DNA from: Solanum dulcamara
Taxonomy: Eukaryota; Streptophyta; Magnoliopsida; Solanales; Solanaceae
Length of the DNA stretch: 64,000 bases
Reading direction: 5' to 3'
Assembly: GCF_947179165.1 (NCBI RefSeq)
Contig: NC_077241.1
Coordinates: forward strand, 79,509,648 to 79,573,647
In this document: piece after piece, positions 1 through 13,440 of the stretch
Layout: each line of letters starts with the position of its first letter
Numbering within the stretch: the stretch's first letter is position 1
Notes under the pieces: generated by a model
What the model saw: the letters and a program-made list of their open reading frames with translations, nothing else
The model's database searches: none
What the model was told of the DNA's origin: nothing
Program-made: the position numbers and the translations under genes

Positions 1-118
1 CAGCCTCTGGCAGAAATGCAAGGTAAGGCTGCGTACAACAGATCCTTGTGGTCGGGCCCTTCCCCGGACCCTGCACATAGCGGGAGCTTAAGTGCACCGG
101 GCTGCCCTTTATCAAGTG
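1..118 (+). mobile_element. Au-type SINE, 3' part, cut by window edge
   Basis: The sequence matches the 3' half of the element at 56448-56595: a shared block starting at 'cagaaatgcaaggtaag', then the 'cctgcacatagcggg' segment and the terminal 'gtgcaccgggctgccc' followed by T. The T-ending 3' terminus fits Au-type SINEs, which I recall as present in Solanaceae. The tRNA-like promoter half would lie upstream of the window. The family name comes from memory and no search was run. Confidence 0.75.
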
Positions 119-1443
119 TTATTTTCATGAACTATATTGTTCGAATTCTTCAAAAATTGTCAACTGTGTATTGGATTTTGCAAAAGTAGTGCATTTTTGG
201 AGAATCCGATACGACTGTGTCAACATTTTATGAGAGTCCGAGCAACATAAACCATGTATGATCTATACTTGTAAACAGCTTACTATATTAAGTGAAAATA
301 AGATGATTCCTCTACTTTAATAAATGAACTATAAGTTATTTTTATGACCCTTTTGTCTTTTAAACTTTCACAAGCAGTTTCTCTCTTTCTACTTGCATAA
401 GATAAGGTAAAGGCAAGGAGGCGAACACATTACTGTGGACTAAATACGAAAATCTTTAGAACTTCAAATATATCAGGCACAACTTGGAATATAGGGACTT
501 TAGGAGATGTTTATTTTAAACTCTAAGAAAAATATATAGAATTTCAATTTTATCAGTTCGAACTCTATAAACTTTTTATAGAGTTTGAGTTCACTTTTAT
601 AAGTTCAAATTTCATGATTTTACCAAACTCTATGATAGAGTGCTAGAGTTCGAATAAATTTTGATATAATTTTTTTTCTATAGAGACACAAACCTATTTT
701 TTTTTTTCTAGAGAAGTTGAAACTTCATGATTGTATCATTGAGTTCAGCAGATGTACCACGAGATAATATTGTTCATATATAATTTCATGTACCTATTTC
801 ATTCACTCATGATACATATTTTAAAACTTATTTATAGTGATACTTATTTTAAGACTTTATCACAACCTACTATGAGTGAGATAATCCTTTAACATTGTTT
901 CACTTATGATGGTTATTTCAAACTCCACTATTTACCCTTCTATCAAAATTGAAATGTCCAAAATTGAAATGGTTTAAAACAATTTTGTTGAAATGTCTTG
1001 TGTCTTTTCTCATTTACCAATTTTTTGTGGTTTTGCTTTACCAGGAAAACTTTCCAAATTAGCTCATTTGTCATATCTCCAACTAATTAAAGTTAAGAAA
1101 GAAAAATACCAAATCAACTAAAGGAGTTTGGTGATTAACTTGAATGTGAAGAGTTTTTCTCAAAGCATATAGTAATAAAATCATGAAAACTTCCCCAATA
1201 CTTAATTTACAGGTGCAATAATTAAACCCAAAAAAAATAGTAACTAAGAGTCATCATATAACTTTCTAGTAGTCAATTTAAACAATAATGTGACTAAGTA
1301 AAGGAAATACTATTTAATGAATTTCAACATTTATAGCTTCAAAATTTTCAAAAGGAAAAAAAAGGGAAATTTACTTTAAAACTTGGCCCTCATATTGAAA
1401 TTAAGATAAAGTGAATAACTTGCCTTTTTTGATGTTCTTTATC
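119..1443. other. intergenic, AT-rich, no gene seen
   Basis: There are no conserved coding segments. 480-770 contains imperfect inverted stretches around 'tagagtttgag' and 'aactctat', which could be a worn-out MITE, but the ends are not clear enough to call one. Confidence 0.5.
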
Positions 1444-1445
1444 TA

Positions 1446-1673
1446 CTCCCTCGTCCCATATTTGTGGTGAATATTACTAAAATGTTCGTCCCAAAATATT
1501 TGTTAATATATAAAATTAAAATAGAATTAATTATATTTTCTCTATTTTGCCCTTAAAATTGGTGATTTTTTTAAAAGTAAACAATACTATTGATACATTG
1601 AAAGAATTAAAATAATATAATTTTTTAATAGACGCATGAAAAAGAAATATGATAACTAACATAGGACGGAGAG
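1446..1673. mobile_element. Stowaway-type MITE (Tc1/mariner)
   Basis: The left end reads CTCCCTCGTCCCATATTTG. The right end, on the other strand, reads CTCTCCGTCCTATGTTAG. The element is flanked by the dinucleotide TA (1444-1445 and 1674-1675). Terminal CTCCCTCC-like repeats with TA target duplication define Stowaway elements. It is about 228 bp, AT-rich and non-coding. Confidence 0.75.
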
Positions 1674-2167
1674 TATTTAATTTGCTTTTTCTCAATTTTT
1701 TGGGTTGACTTTCTTAAAAGAAAAAGGAAAATATTAATCCTTCCTTTACATGGGAAATTGGCCATGGCATTATATTGATGCCAACCTAACAATAAAGTCT
1801 TGTCATAGAGAAAATAATTTAGTGACAGCTCAGTCCACTAAACCAAAATTTTTTCTTATAAATCAAACAGATACATGACATATATCCCCACGACCATAGC
1901 GAAAAAATAATAATCATGGTTTGGTTAGATCAAATCAATGTTTTTTTTTAATTGTTGATTTCATTGATCCCTTGATTGAGTACAAAAAAACTAGTCATTA
2001 ACAGTGATGTCAATGTAGTGGCAGGTCCAATCATAAAGTTCGTTAATTCAATAGAATTCAATGTTTTAGGATTGAATAAAGTTAAATATGTATAATAATC
2101 TTTTCAACTCACCAAAGTATTTTATTGATTACTATGCCATTTCTAGTCTCTGGATACCTAAGTATCG

Positions 2168-2417
2168 ACTCTGTTTGGATAAGCTTTTTTAAGTTGTTTA
2201 TAGGTTGAAAATGTTTATTATAAGCTAAAAAAAGAATTTGGAGGTAACCCAACTTATTTTTTTGGCTTATAAGCTATTTTAGATAAGCTAAGTCAGACAA
2301 ATCAAATTATTTTTTGGAATTTATTTTAAGCACAAAATGACTTTAAATTGGTCAATCAAACACTTAAAAAAACTGAAAACACCTTATAAATAGCTTATAA
2401 GCTAATCAAAACGGACT
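2168..2417 (+). mobile_element. MITE, GTTTGGAT-type termini
   Basis: The left terminus ACTCTGTTTGGATAAGC and the reverse complement of the right terminus AGTCCGTTTTGATTAGC form imperfect inverted repeats. The interior, with 'ttattttaagcacaaaatgac' split by small changes and 'agataagctaagtca', matches the element at 13441-13683 in opposite orientation, so they are one family. There is no coding capacity. Target duplication is uncertain, so the superfamily (hAT or PIF) is not assigned. Confidence 0.65.
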
Positions 2418-5400
2418 CTAAGTCCACCACCAACCCCCTCCCTTCACTGTTAAAGTTATATTGTTATAAGGTGATGTTAAATGAAAAATCTTATCAACTC
2501 GTTTTCACCTTTTCTAGTGTCCTAGGTGATTGAAGACAATTTAAAACGTTGCTCTATTTATGAATCTTTGAATCTAGACTTATTTTCAACTCTACGGAGG
2601 ATTTTATTGATTACTACACCTTTTTTATTCTTTGGATGTCTAAATACATACCTATTATAACTTGTATGTCCCTCGCCCTTTCACTTTTAAAGTTACGTTA
2701 TTAAAAAGTGATATTGAATAAATAAATTTTATCACTAATCATAAAATAATATATTATAAATTTATCAAACAATCGATCTTTTAATTTAAAACGTGCAACA
2801 TTTAAAATTCTGAATCAGTCATTATGTCAATAATAACATTTCTTTAAAGGATAAGCATTGATTAAAGACATTTTGGTTAAGGATATTGAATTGTTCCAAA
2901 GACAATGGAGCTATTTGTCTCCTCCTCTTTTTTTTTCCATCATCAGTAATAATTAATTAAGCTAATTAATGTTTATGCTAAAGTTAATTGTGGATAGCAA
3001 TACGTAAGAGATGATCTCAGCAGATACATGCATAATTTTATGTTAGTGGTAGGGCAACTGATTATATAAATAATGATTATTCACTTTAACCAACACTTAA
3101 AAAGCCTAATTTTTTGGAGATCAGCATTAAAAGATACTGTACTAGTTTGTTTAGGTACTAAGATATGAACTTAATATTATAAATATTATTTTAAATTTTA
3201 CCCAATCAGCAGTTAGCACCCACAGAATTGGAGAGTTGGGTTTGGTAATCTCTGAGCATTATGTTGATTTTTTTTGAGATTAAGTTATTTAATTAGTGAC
3301 TTTATGACTAGATAAACCAAATTGTGTTTTTTTTTTCATTTTCATTTATTTAATTAACTCTTCCTTCTTTTTGTTTTGTTTTGTTTTGTGTGTTTGCTTA
3401 ATTTACTTAATTATTGATTTATATTGCCTTCCAAATTAGATTTAAGGGTTATTGGTCTATTCCGCTTTCAATCCTTGTGATTTTGACTCAACATATATAT
3501 ATTTAATGTTCAATTAAGTAAAATATGAAGTAAAATATAAATCTAACATATAACACATAAGTATGGGAAGATTAATACTTCTCATAAATTAGTGAATATT
3601 CACAAGCAAATGGATCAAAAATGCACAATTTAAAAATTAAAGGTTTGATATGCTTAGTTAGATAGCATAAGGATTACAGTAAGAATTGATCAATAATAGA
3701 GTGACAATAACTACTATAGCAATCCTAGATTTAATTAAAAGGCATTATTGTCATAGGAAATATATAGTTGGTTTGGTAATGTTGGCTTCTTGTTTTTTTT
3801 GTTTTTTTCTTAATGAAGTTAGATTACAAGAAATAATAGTTAATTATTATAATTAAAACTAGCATTTCCCAGAAAATAGACAAATGATAAGTATAATAGA
3901 GGCTTAATTCATAAGAAAATCAAAGGATGATTAGTTTATATATCCTTCAATAATTTGCATAACTAAAAGGGCATAATTTATCATCATGGAAAGGTGGTTG
4001 TGGGTGCAATAGAGTAGATTAGTCAAATCAAAGGATGATTAATATAATTGGAAAAAAAATAGAAAGATTCCAAAAATTAAAACCTTTATTTATTTATTTT
4101 TAAAAAAATAAATAAACTAATTAATTTCAAAGAAGGGTCCAAGGCAAGATCTGGGGTTCCCATAGAAAAAGAGTGGCAATGATTGAAGTATGGTAGTATC
4201 GAATGCCTCCATTTTGTGTTGCTTTCATTTTAAAATAAAACTTTTTTAATTTGAAATTTCAGATTTTGTGGATGTATAAAAAGTTAGTGGAAAAACTATG
4301 AAAATTCATTAGCATATGGAGTGGAGTCCTATATTTATTTATTATTAATCCTATATTGTTTATGTAAAAAAAAAAGTTCCTTTCCTCAAAATATGCATGC
4401 AGTCAACTATATGAGGCTCTTTGCATTTTGCATATTTAAGTTGAGGTTCGTATATAATATTTGAGCCAAAATGACGATACATTATCCCTTATTCTCTTGA
4501 ATATACATTAACTATATAACTATTGATTCTTTAAAATTGATGTTTGGATCAACTTGTATATATCTTGATCAATTTTACGATGAATTTGCTTTCACGTATC
4601 ACACAAATACTGAGTAATGTTGCTCATCAAAACTTATATATATAAAAACAAATCAACTATGTATGGAGTATTTGTTATTGTGGGAACATTCTAAAAGAAA
4701 GCATGCATAATTACTCAACCCATTGGATTCCCCAAGATTTTTTCTTCCTGTCTCAATTAAGCAGTCCACTGTATGGCTTTCAATGCAAGTCAAAGGGGGA
4801 ATGAGACATTACAATAGATTCATCAAACCCAATGCTCAATTTGAAACACAATTAATGTAGAAATAAAGTATATATATAGCTCCTTAGCTTATTTTATCTA
4901 AATGAGTTGACAATTCAAAAGGGCATATATGTATAAAATTTTATTTTTAAGTGTTCAATATCCATATTTATTCATTAAAAGTTCGATTAATTCGAATTCA
5001 CATTGTGAGAGCCTTATTCGAGAGTGTGCTCTTTATCAAAGATTTTTTATATCCAGACTCAAATTCAATACCTCTACACTGCACTACATTCTTTGCGGTA
5101 AAAGGACATATACAAACACATTAAACTAGAAGCATCATCTTCAAAGCTAGGAATTGCACCTCAATTACTTTTTCTTTAAAAATAAAACATATTTTTATAC
5201 ATACATACACATATGAGTTGGTCCACCTTTGAGAGTTGAACAAATAATGGTCTATGAATGGCAAATTTTTCAAGAATCTCATTTTAATTACACTACATTA
5301 TAGAGTATTTCCCTATGTGGGAATCTAAGTTGTTAGTCAAAACTTTCCCCATGTGCTCTTATTAGAAAATTCATAATATGATTTCTTTGTATCTATGACT

Positions 5401-7104
5401 TGTGTTCTTGAAAAGCATACACCCCCCCCCCTTTGAAAATTAACCACTCTTTTCATGTTTAATGTTTTTTTTTCCCTATAAGAAGAGGGGGAGTGGGTGG
5501 TGGTTAACTCAATGTGAAGTGTGTGTTGTACCCTTTCTAGAAGGCAATAACCTTCCATTTAGTGTATGAGTAAGTAGTTGTTGTTTAATTTTACTTGTGA
5601 TTTATTGCAATTATCTTGATCAAATTAAAAGGGCTTGTTTTACCTAAACACTTTTTAATAGTCGATATTTATCTTAAATATCTTCTTTTTTTATTTGGAA
5701 ACTAAAAATTTGAGTTTACAAACTTAGAAAGTTTCAAACTTAAAATAAGTAGATATGAAAATGAACTTTGGGCCAAATTCAAGACCACGCACGCCTAGGC
5801 CAACTAACTAGAGTGTGAACATAACCATATGAGGGTCAAACATTAGGTAAACAAAAACTTGAAATGAGACGGATTTTAGTACCATGATACATATTAATAA
5901 ATTGATATTTGGCCTAACTCAAGCCAAAAGTTATCTTATGAACTAATAATTGTATAATAATATATAAAAATACTATTTGCACCATCCAACACTGACAGGA
6001 CTTCCGTCTTCCAACACAAGCATCATCTCATTTCTAGTTTAACCATTCGATTTCTAAAATTTGCATCGCACAAAATTCATAAAAGAGAAAACCACATTTT
6101 TTATTAAAAGTTTCTCCATTTCAAAATTTAAAATCAATATTTTAAAATTAAATACGAAAAGAATCTCATCCACATATCTCTTTTAACTAAAGAAAGTTAA
6201 CAAGACTTGTTGTATACCATGACATAATTGTGGTCATACAAATTAAATATGAGTAGCAAAGATCCTCACGGAATGAGAAAAAAACTGGATATGTGCAAAC
6301 AACAAAAAGGGCACAGTATTCAATTGCTAATAAACAAATTGCTTTTCTAAGCTATAAATAAAAATACACTCCCCCACCAACTAAAAATGTAATGGTATAA
6401 TAAATATTTCATTATCTTTAATCATAAATCTCGAATTTAATTTCAACGAAAAGGAAAAAGGAAAAGGTCCCCCGCAGCAAGGCACGGGGATTGAAGAAGT
6501 GCTACAAAAAGCTGCATTTTTGTGGCTTCTTTTCCTTTTAATAAGTAATGTATTTTTTTTGTTTTTTGTTTTAAAAAAAGGTCCTACCAATCTTTTTATT
6601 ATCTCAACTAAGTTGCAAACTCACAAAGGACAATGCCAAACGTGAACTTAAATAATCATTTAATTCTCTTTCTCCCACCTTAATCTTCTTTTTATTTAAG
6701 TATTAATAAATAAATTAAAGGTTGATTTATCATAACTAAAAGCTCATTATACATTTGGATCGTAGCGTTTTCTTGCTAGATTACAACCATTATGTATTCA
6801 TCATATTGGGATCTCATTATATTCATGATTGGAAGGTGATAGCTATATATTCTTCTAGTTAACATAAAGTAGTAACTACTTTACCTCTTTAATTAATAAC
6901 AATAATCAAGTTGCTGATAAGAATTAAACTATTTTCCTAAATAATCGTTGTTATTAGAATATGTATTACCTTCAAAGGAAAGAGACGAGATTAGAATTAT
7001 CAATTACTCCTTCATGTTCATGATCTCTTTCTTATACATGAAATTATTACTATTCGATAATTTGAACAGTATTTGAGTCAGCTTCTACTTGCATCAATTG
7101 ATTT
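2418..7104. other. intergenic, no gene recognised
   Basis: This is long AT-rich sequence with T-runs, a C-run near 5420-5432 and short simple repeats. The small open frames here (for example 4929-5129 and 5337-5558) show no family similarity, no codon bias and no splice context, so they are not called. No RNA gene was recognised. Confidence 0.5.
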
Positions 7105-7375
7105 AATCAACAACAACAACAATCCAGTGAAATTCCATAACGTAGAGTCTGAGAGGATAAAGTGTACGTAAATCTTACTCTTATCAAGATAGCATGACTG
7201 TTTCCGAAAGACCCTCGACTCAATAAAAGCATAAAAAGAGGTTGGATAAGACTAAAAAATTCAAAGCGATATGGGAGAGAAAATAACGAAAGCGATACAG
7301 ATAAAATAGAGTAATTAAAGTACCAAAAGTAATAAATAATAACAAAAATCAGAGCACAAGATTGTGACAATAAAA
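7105..7375 (+). repeat. Solanaceae dispersed repeat, copy A
   Basis: It starts with CAACAACAACAAC. The region 7150-7245 has the 'gagaggataaagtgtacgta' block, then 'tgtttccgaaagaccctcgactcaa'-like sequence written here only in part, followed by an A-rich tail. A diverged copy in the same orientation lies at 42374-42620. From memory this block is abundant in Solanaceae genomes and transcripts. Its class (SINE or other) is not certain. Confidence 0.6.
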
Positions 7376-8198
7376 ATTAAATATTGTGATCATTATCTTT
7401 TAAATCTCTTTTTATTTCCTCTATGAAGAAAAGGAAAATAATGAGAAAGATTTTAAAAAAGAAGATATATTGTAATAAAAAAAATTAAAATAAAGTAGAA
7501 AGTGAGAATGATTGACCAGTAACTTTACTATCCCTTCGAGGCCGTAGATTGACTCATCTCCACCCTCACGTGCGATTCTTCTTTGACGATAAGATTAGAT
7601 TATTATTATTATTAATTAATTATATTATTGATTAATTAATACTCTGTAGTAAGTTAATTTTATTTTTTAATTACTCGTAGAAGTCCTCTACAGTTCATCT
7701 TGACACCTGTGCCACCTCCTTAATTAACTTTTCCCTTCTCCTTTAATAATCGCCGACTGTTCCTTATTGGCCAATTAATTTATTTTTTTTGTTTGAAATA
7801 TTATTAACGGAATCCTTTATGATTGTTCATTGCTTTAATGATGGTATTACAAACTTTAATCAAAAGGTATTTGACTAAAAGTGCAGATAGATGCTAGCAT
7901 CAAGAATTTTTAAATATGCTTCTAAATTCATATCCTAAAAATCACAAATTTATTATTATATTATTAATATAGATGATACATTAGTTAGTTTATGAACTTT
8001 GGACTCCATTTTTTTTTAATTAATTGAATTTTGAGTAGATTGTTTTTACTTATTAGGATATTTTTAACACAAATATAAAATTGAGCTAAAATTAGAAAGT
8101 TCTGCCAAAATCGTAAACTTCACAATGGTTTCGCTCCTGATATTTATATTAATTTATTGATGACAACAGAAATATATATATGTAAACACAGACTAGGC

Positions 8199-8421
8199 CC
8201 TTGTTCATTTTTAATTGGTCAATATATTAAAAATATTTATTCAATTTTAATTATTTAATTTAAAAAATTAAAAAATAATTTATTATTTTATATCTATTTT
8301 ATCTTTGTTATTACATACTAATATTTATTATTCAATATTTAAATGACTTATAATTAATAAAAATGGTTTAATAAAATTATTCGTTATAAATATTTCTTAA
8401 AGAGCATACCAAATGGCCGGA
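8199..8421. mobile_element. Stowaway-like MITE remnant
   Basis: The right end 'ggccggagggag' followed by TA is a Stowaway terminus on the complementary strand (CTCCCTCCGGCC). The left end, near 'ttgttcatttttaattg', is degraded. The body is very AT-rich and non-coding. It lies about 350 bp upstream of the dehydrogenase TATA box. Confidence 0.5.
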
Positions 8422-8436
8422 GGGAGTATTATATAA

Positions 8437-8442
8437 CACGTG
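8437..8442. promoter_or_regulatory. palindromic G-box CACGTG
   Basis: The core sits in the context ACACGTGTC, an ABRE/G-box type site for bZIP or bHLH factors, about 330 bp upstream of the dehydrogenase TATA box. The site is seen directly. Use by this gene is inferred from position only. Confidence 0.35.
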
Positions 8443-8770
8443 TCGTATATGTTATATTGATTTGAACCAAAAGCTTGGACAAGAGTGAACGTATTATTTG
8501 GACAAGAGTCTGAATCAAAAGGTAAACATAACACTTAATTATAATTAAGCAATAAAAATGTGACTTCTTAGGGTAATATTTTGACCACTAAACTATATGT
8601 AAATCAATTCCAAAACTGTAAAAAGTGTTAGTGTGGGGGTAAAGTTCGTTAAGATTCTAAAGAATATTATAATTAGTAATACAATTAAAAAATTAATCTC
8701 AATCAGTGACAAAGATGTAATCCTCTATTAGCGTCTTAAATGATTCCCTTAATCCCTACCATCCCCTTAT

Positions 8771-8777
8771 TATAAAA
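8771..8777 (+). promoter_or_regulatory. TATA box of the dehydrogenase gene
   Basis: TATAAAA is followed about 30 bp later by a pyrimidine-rich, CT-repeat leader (8789-8880). That spacing fits a plant core promoter with transcription starting near 8800-8810. The leader would be about 390 nt and carries one very short upstream frame at 9034-9045 (ATG, two codons, TAG). Confidence 0.55.
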
Positions 8778-9192
8778 TTCCCACTTCCTCCTCTCCTTTT
8801 TCATACACAAATCCATTAGCCACCATAGCCACAATCTCCAAAACTATTCTCTCTCTATCAGTTTCTCTGTATACTGCTAGAGTAGAAAATCGCAGGCCTA
8901 TAGTTGTGCTAGTTTTGCCTTTTTGTTTTCTGAATCACTGCAAAGTGTGCAAGGTTTTGGCTATCGCATCAACAACAGTCAACAACAACTACTGCACTTT
9001 TTTTTTTTGGTGTTCCCAATTGTTTTTTGGTTTATGGACCACTAGTACTGCAAAAAGTTGTTTTCTGTGAAAGCAATTTCTGGAAGGAAAATCAAGTATA
9101 GTGTGTTGTTGTACTGCAGTACTGCTACTATAGTTACTAGTAACAAACAACTGTGTATCACATAGAGAGCGTGAAAAACTAACCAAAAAAAA

Positions 9193-12020
9193 ATGCTCGA
9201 AACGGTGAAGTACCTGCTTGGTTCCGCCGGGGCTAGCGGTTACGGTTCCAAATCTAACGCCGAGAAAGTAACCGAACAGTCTTCTGATCTTCGGTCGGTT
9301 ACCGCTATTATCACTGGTAAGGATTTTCATTGAAAAAAATGATTAGTAATTTTTTTTACCTCATTTCTGATCTGAGCATGTGATTTATGCAGGTGCGACG
9401 TCAGGAATTGGAGCGGAGACGGCGAGAGTTCTGGCGAAACGTGGTGCTAAGCTGATTTTACCAGCGCGTAGCATAAAAGCAGCGGAAGAAACAAAAGCTC
9501 GAATCCTATCTGAATCGCCGGAGGCGGAGATTATTGTTATGGCTCTCGATCTTAGCTCTCTCAGTTCCGTACGGAAGTTCGTCGCCGAATTTGAATATTT
9601 GAATTTTCCTCTCAATCTTCTCATGTAACTTCATTCATCATAAGCTCTTTAATTCCGATCAGCTGTATATATTAGTTAGTGATTAGTTTTAAATTTATTT
9701 TAAGATTCACGTTTTATCTGTTTGATTGCAGAAACAACGCCGGAAAATTCGCTCACCAGCACGCCATTTCTGAGGACGGAATTGAGATGACTTTTGCTAC
9801 TAATCACTTGGGTAAATTTTCAGCTAAACGAAACCGTCATCTCTTTAATTTACATGCATGTGAAGAATTTTTTGATGCCGATTAAATTAATCATTTTTTT
9901 TTTTAATTTATGTGTGCAAAACTTCAGGCCATTTCCTTTTGACAAAGCTGTTACTGAAGAAGATGATCAAGACGGCTTTTGAAACCGGCGTTCAAGGACG
10001 AATAGTGAATGTATCGTCAAGCATCCATGGCTGGTTTTCCGGCGACGCGATTCAGTACCTCCGACTTATCACTAAAGACAAAAGGTGAACTTTTATTATT
10101 ATTATCTCTTTCGTAACCGCTTTGAAAAATCGGGAAAAAAGTACAATGCGTTACTTTCATAGGACTTTGTACTGAAATAAATGCATTATTGGTAGAAGAT
10201 AATATAGGATTTAAGTATATATTCCTGCATTCACTATTTCTGAAAACCAACATACTACTACCATATAATATTGATATACTGAAAACGGTTTTAAAATAAT
10301 TATACTGGGACTGCTGGCCTATTGCAATTTTTTAAATTTGAATTTAAAACTGACAATATGAGCAAAAGTTCACACAAATGAAATTACTAAAAATTAAAGT
10401 ATATCTGTAATTGTTGTTGTATTGAACCCGGATAGATATAAACAAAAAGATATGAAGTTATGAAGAGCATGATTTGTTAGTAAACTTCAACTCATCTAAG
10501 AAAATGCTTAATTATTGTTGCAATTTAAAAATATGAAATAGAAATAGTAGATGCAAAATATCATTGCATAGGATAATATATATATTTTTGCTCACAAGTT
10601 TAGAGATACATAAATCGGGCTACAATTTACGTGACTATACGTGGTGCATTTCTAGCTAGATATTTTAGTTTTTGAGCTTTGAATATAGATTAATTTATTT
10701 TTTTTTGGTCGAAAGTACTTTCCAATGGGCTTTGTTCGAAAAGACTATTGGAAAAAAATATACGTAATTAGTTAGACTTTATTGTGAAGGAGAGTAATTT
10801 GTCTTGATCTTGGACAGTCAATACGATGCGACACGTGCATATGCTCTCTCGAAGCTGGCTAATGTTTTGCACACCAAGGAGCTGGCTCGGATATTGAAAG
10901 TAGGTCCAAGATTTTCTCTCTCCTTTTCTTTTCTTTTTCTTTTTAAAACCTTTTTGAAAAAAATGTTATTTATTGATTTAGGAAAAAAAGTGAAATTTGT
11001 TGCCTTGCTTCTGATTCATCAGAAGATTGAATTATTTGTTTGTGTTGAGATACAAGAAATTAATATTAGGTGTCTTTTTGTCTTTTAAATGTTGCAGAAA
11101 ATGGGGGCAAATGTGACAGTCAATTGTGTTCATCCTGGGATTGTGAGAACCAGACTCACTAGAGAACGAGAAGGCCTTGTCACTGGTACTTCGTTTTCAC
11201 CAACCATTAAGTTGGTTGGATTTTTAATTTATTTTTCAAGTAGATTAGATTAATCAAAATAATTGACAAAATCAAAGTTTACAAAAACTACCTAGTGTGT
11301 TATATATCTTCTATTAACGGACCAAGCCTTGATGATTGTTAAGTTTTACGGAGATACATAGCACACTAAACTTAAATTAAAATTGAGTGGTCTAAAATTA
11401 AGCGTATATAATGCTCTAGACTCTCAAATCTTATGATTTAAATAATCATATAGAATATTAGAAGTATAGAGATTGAACACATGGACTCATTTACATCAAA
11501 CCAATCCCATAACTTATGATATATTCTTATAAATGCAGATCTGGTATTCTTTTTGACCTCAAAACTCTTGAAGACTATTCCCCAGGTTAGTTTTCTCATA
11601 TCCAGCATCTCCTCATTTTTCTTTAGTATTACTAAAAGAAGAATTAATTGGTGCATGAGGCATCCCGTATTCACAGGGAATAATCTGCATTCTAATATAC
11701 GCATTAATGGTTGATTCCATGTATCGAATTCCAATCAGATTATAGAAAATAAAAAATAATGATAAACTATATGCAAGCATGATTACTTATATGTTGTTCA
11801 TCGATCTATATTTCAGGCAGCTGCAACAACTTGCTATGTTGCTACTCACCCAAGACTTGCAAATGTGAGTGGAAAATATTTTGCAGACTGTAATGAAGTT
11901 TGTTCTTCAAAGTTGGGTTCCAGTTCAACAGAAGCAGCGCGAATATGGTCAGCTTCAGAGATTATGGTTACCAAAAATTCAAATGCAAATTTGGATCCAT
12001 TGGAGGCCAGCATACTCTAA
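9193..12020 (+). CDS. short-chain dehydrogenase, TIC32/retinol dehydrogenase-like
   Basis: This is an NAD(P)-dependent oxidoreductase of the short-chain dehydrogenase family; the substrate is unknown. There are eight exons: 9193-9316, 9393-9624, 9732-9811, 9928-10084, 10818-10899, 11098-11185, 11539-11585 and 11817-12020. All introns are GT-AG, and the 1014 nt give 337 aa. Visible motifs are the cofactor site TGATSGIG (residues 41-48), NNAG (120-123), the catalytic serine in VNVSSS (around 175-177) and YALSK with Y206 and K210. All catalytic residues are present, so it should be active. The start is the first long-frame ATG, in a good A-rich context. The N-terminus starts METVK-like (MLETVKYLLGS), as I recall for Arabidopsis AT4G24050/AT1G64590. 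It is not a clear transit peptide, so the TIC32 name reflects similarity and chloroplast import is not implied. Intron 4 is 733 bp. Confidence 0.93.
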
Positions 12021-13435
12021 ATCTCAAAGATAACAAAACAATACCCTCTACTTATAATATTAGTACTTATATGGTATAGGACTTTTCGTATTATGAGAGA
12101 GATATAAGTGAGATCTTGTATAAAGAAAAAGTTTTTGCAGCAACATATAGGATATATATACACAAAATCTAGCTATCTAGGAGTATGTTCATATAGTAAG
12201 CTAGAAACTCCTTTTAATATGTTCGTTTAGTTTGTTAATGTGAAATATTATCAATCGTACAAAAAAATGTGATTGGGCAGTTTCGTTCTACATTTAATTT
12301 GTTGAAATATTATGATTGGACAGTTCATTTTACATGTAATTGGTGAATAAAGTCGTTATACTAATTTAAAGGTATCTTACTATATAGTTGTAAGTGCAAT
12401 TAATGTTTTTAATTATAGAATAGCTCAATTGGCAAAAAAATTAAAAAAGGATTTATTAATTTTTTTTAGAGTAGGGAAAGAAATTCAAGAAAGATGGAAT
12501 CAATAACATGGGTTCGTTAGTTTCCATGTGGATGATAATTTTTATTTCTTTTTGGGTATCTTTGAGGTTAATTTAGGGGGCCTACTAACATGTATCAGGT
12601 GTAAGGCAAGCGTGTGTAGAAGCTAAAAAATATTATTAAATTAAAGGACAGCAATATCAGATTTTTTAAAATAAAAAAATAAAATGAAAGTGATCTTATT
12701 TGTGTTTCAATTAGAATACGTCGATGTTGATGTCAAATTGATGAGTTTTGAATCAAGGTATCTAAAAGGCAAAATTTAAGCCACATTCAATTTGAATCAA
12801 TCATGGTGCATATTATTTCATTCCATCTCTTGGAAAATATAAGTTTTTTAAAATGAGAAAATTAACATAATCGATAGGGAAAATAAATTCTATTACATTT
12901 AAGAAGTTAATTATTTTTGTATGATTTTTGTTGCACTGTCTTTTTCAATAGGTCACATTAATTGTGTCATTTCCATATCTAAGTAAAACGTATTGTTTCA
13001 TGCCTTCTCAAAAACAATCAAAAGAAATTGTCTAAAAAATTTTAAACATTCGCCCTCATTATTTATTTATATTCGAAATGCTTTTATGAATTGAGATCAC
13101 CATTTTAGCAATAAATTCAAGAAACTACAAGCCAATAGAAATCCAATACCGGTTTAGAAACTACTAGTGATTATTCTACATTGGAAGTAAACATAAAATG
13201 AGTTTGTTGAGTAAAAAAAAATAACAAAACTTTTTCATAAGAATGATACACTTCTAAATTCTGAGAAAATAAACTAACTTCTTATATTTAATCCTTAACC
13301 AGAAACTTTTACAATCACAGTAATTTTACGATCACAAATTTTAAAAGTTTTATAATTACATAAATATTATGACGTGTTAAAGTCCACAAGTGTCAAAAGA
13401 CTCTATTTATTTCTTAAACTCCATACTGATTCATA
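12021..13435. other. 3' flank of dehydrogenase gene, then intergenic
   Basis: 12021-12350 is probable 3' UTR and downstream DNA, with a possible poly-A signal AATAAA near 12345. The rest is AT-rich with no gene or clear repeat. Confidence 0.45.
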
Positions 13436-13440
13436 CTAAG

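Noticed and set aside
5420..5432. Run of cytosines
   Set aside because: Simple homopolymer with no surrounding structure.
9385..9624. Minus-strand open frame overlapping dehydrogenase exon 2
   Set aside because: It is the antisense shadow of a well-supported exon with the TGxxxGxG motif on the other strand.
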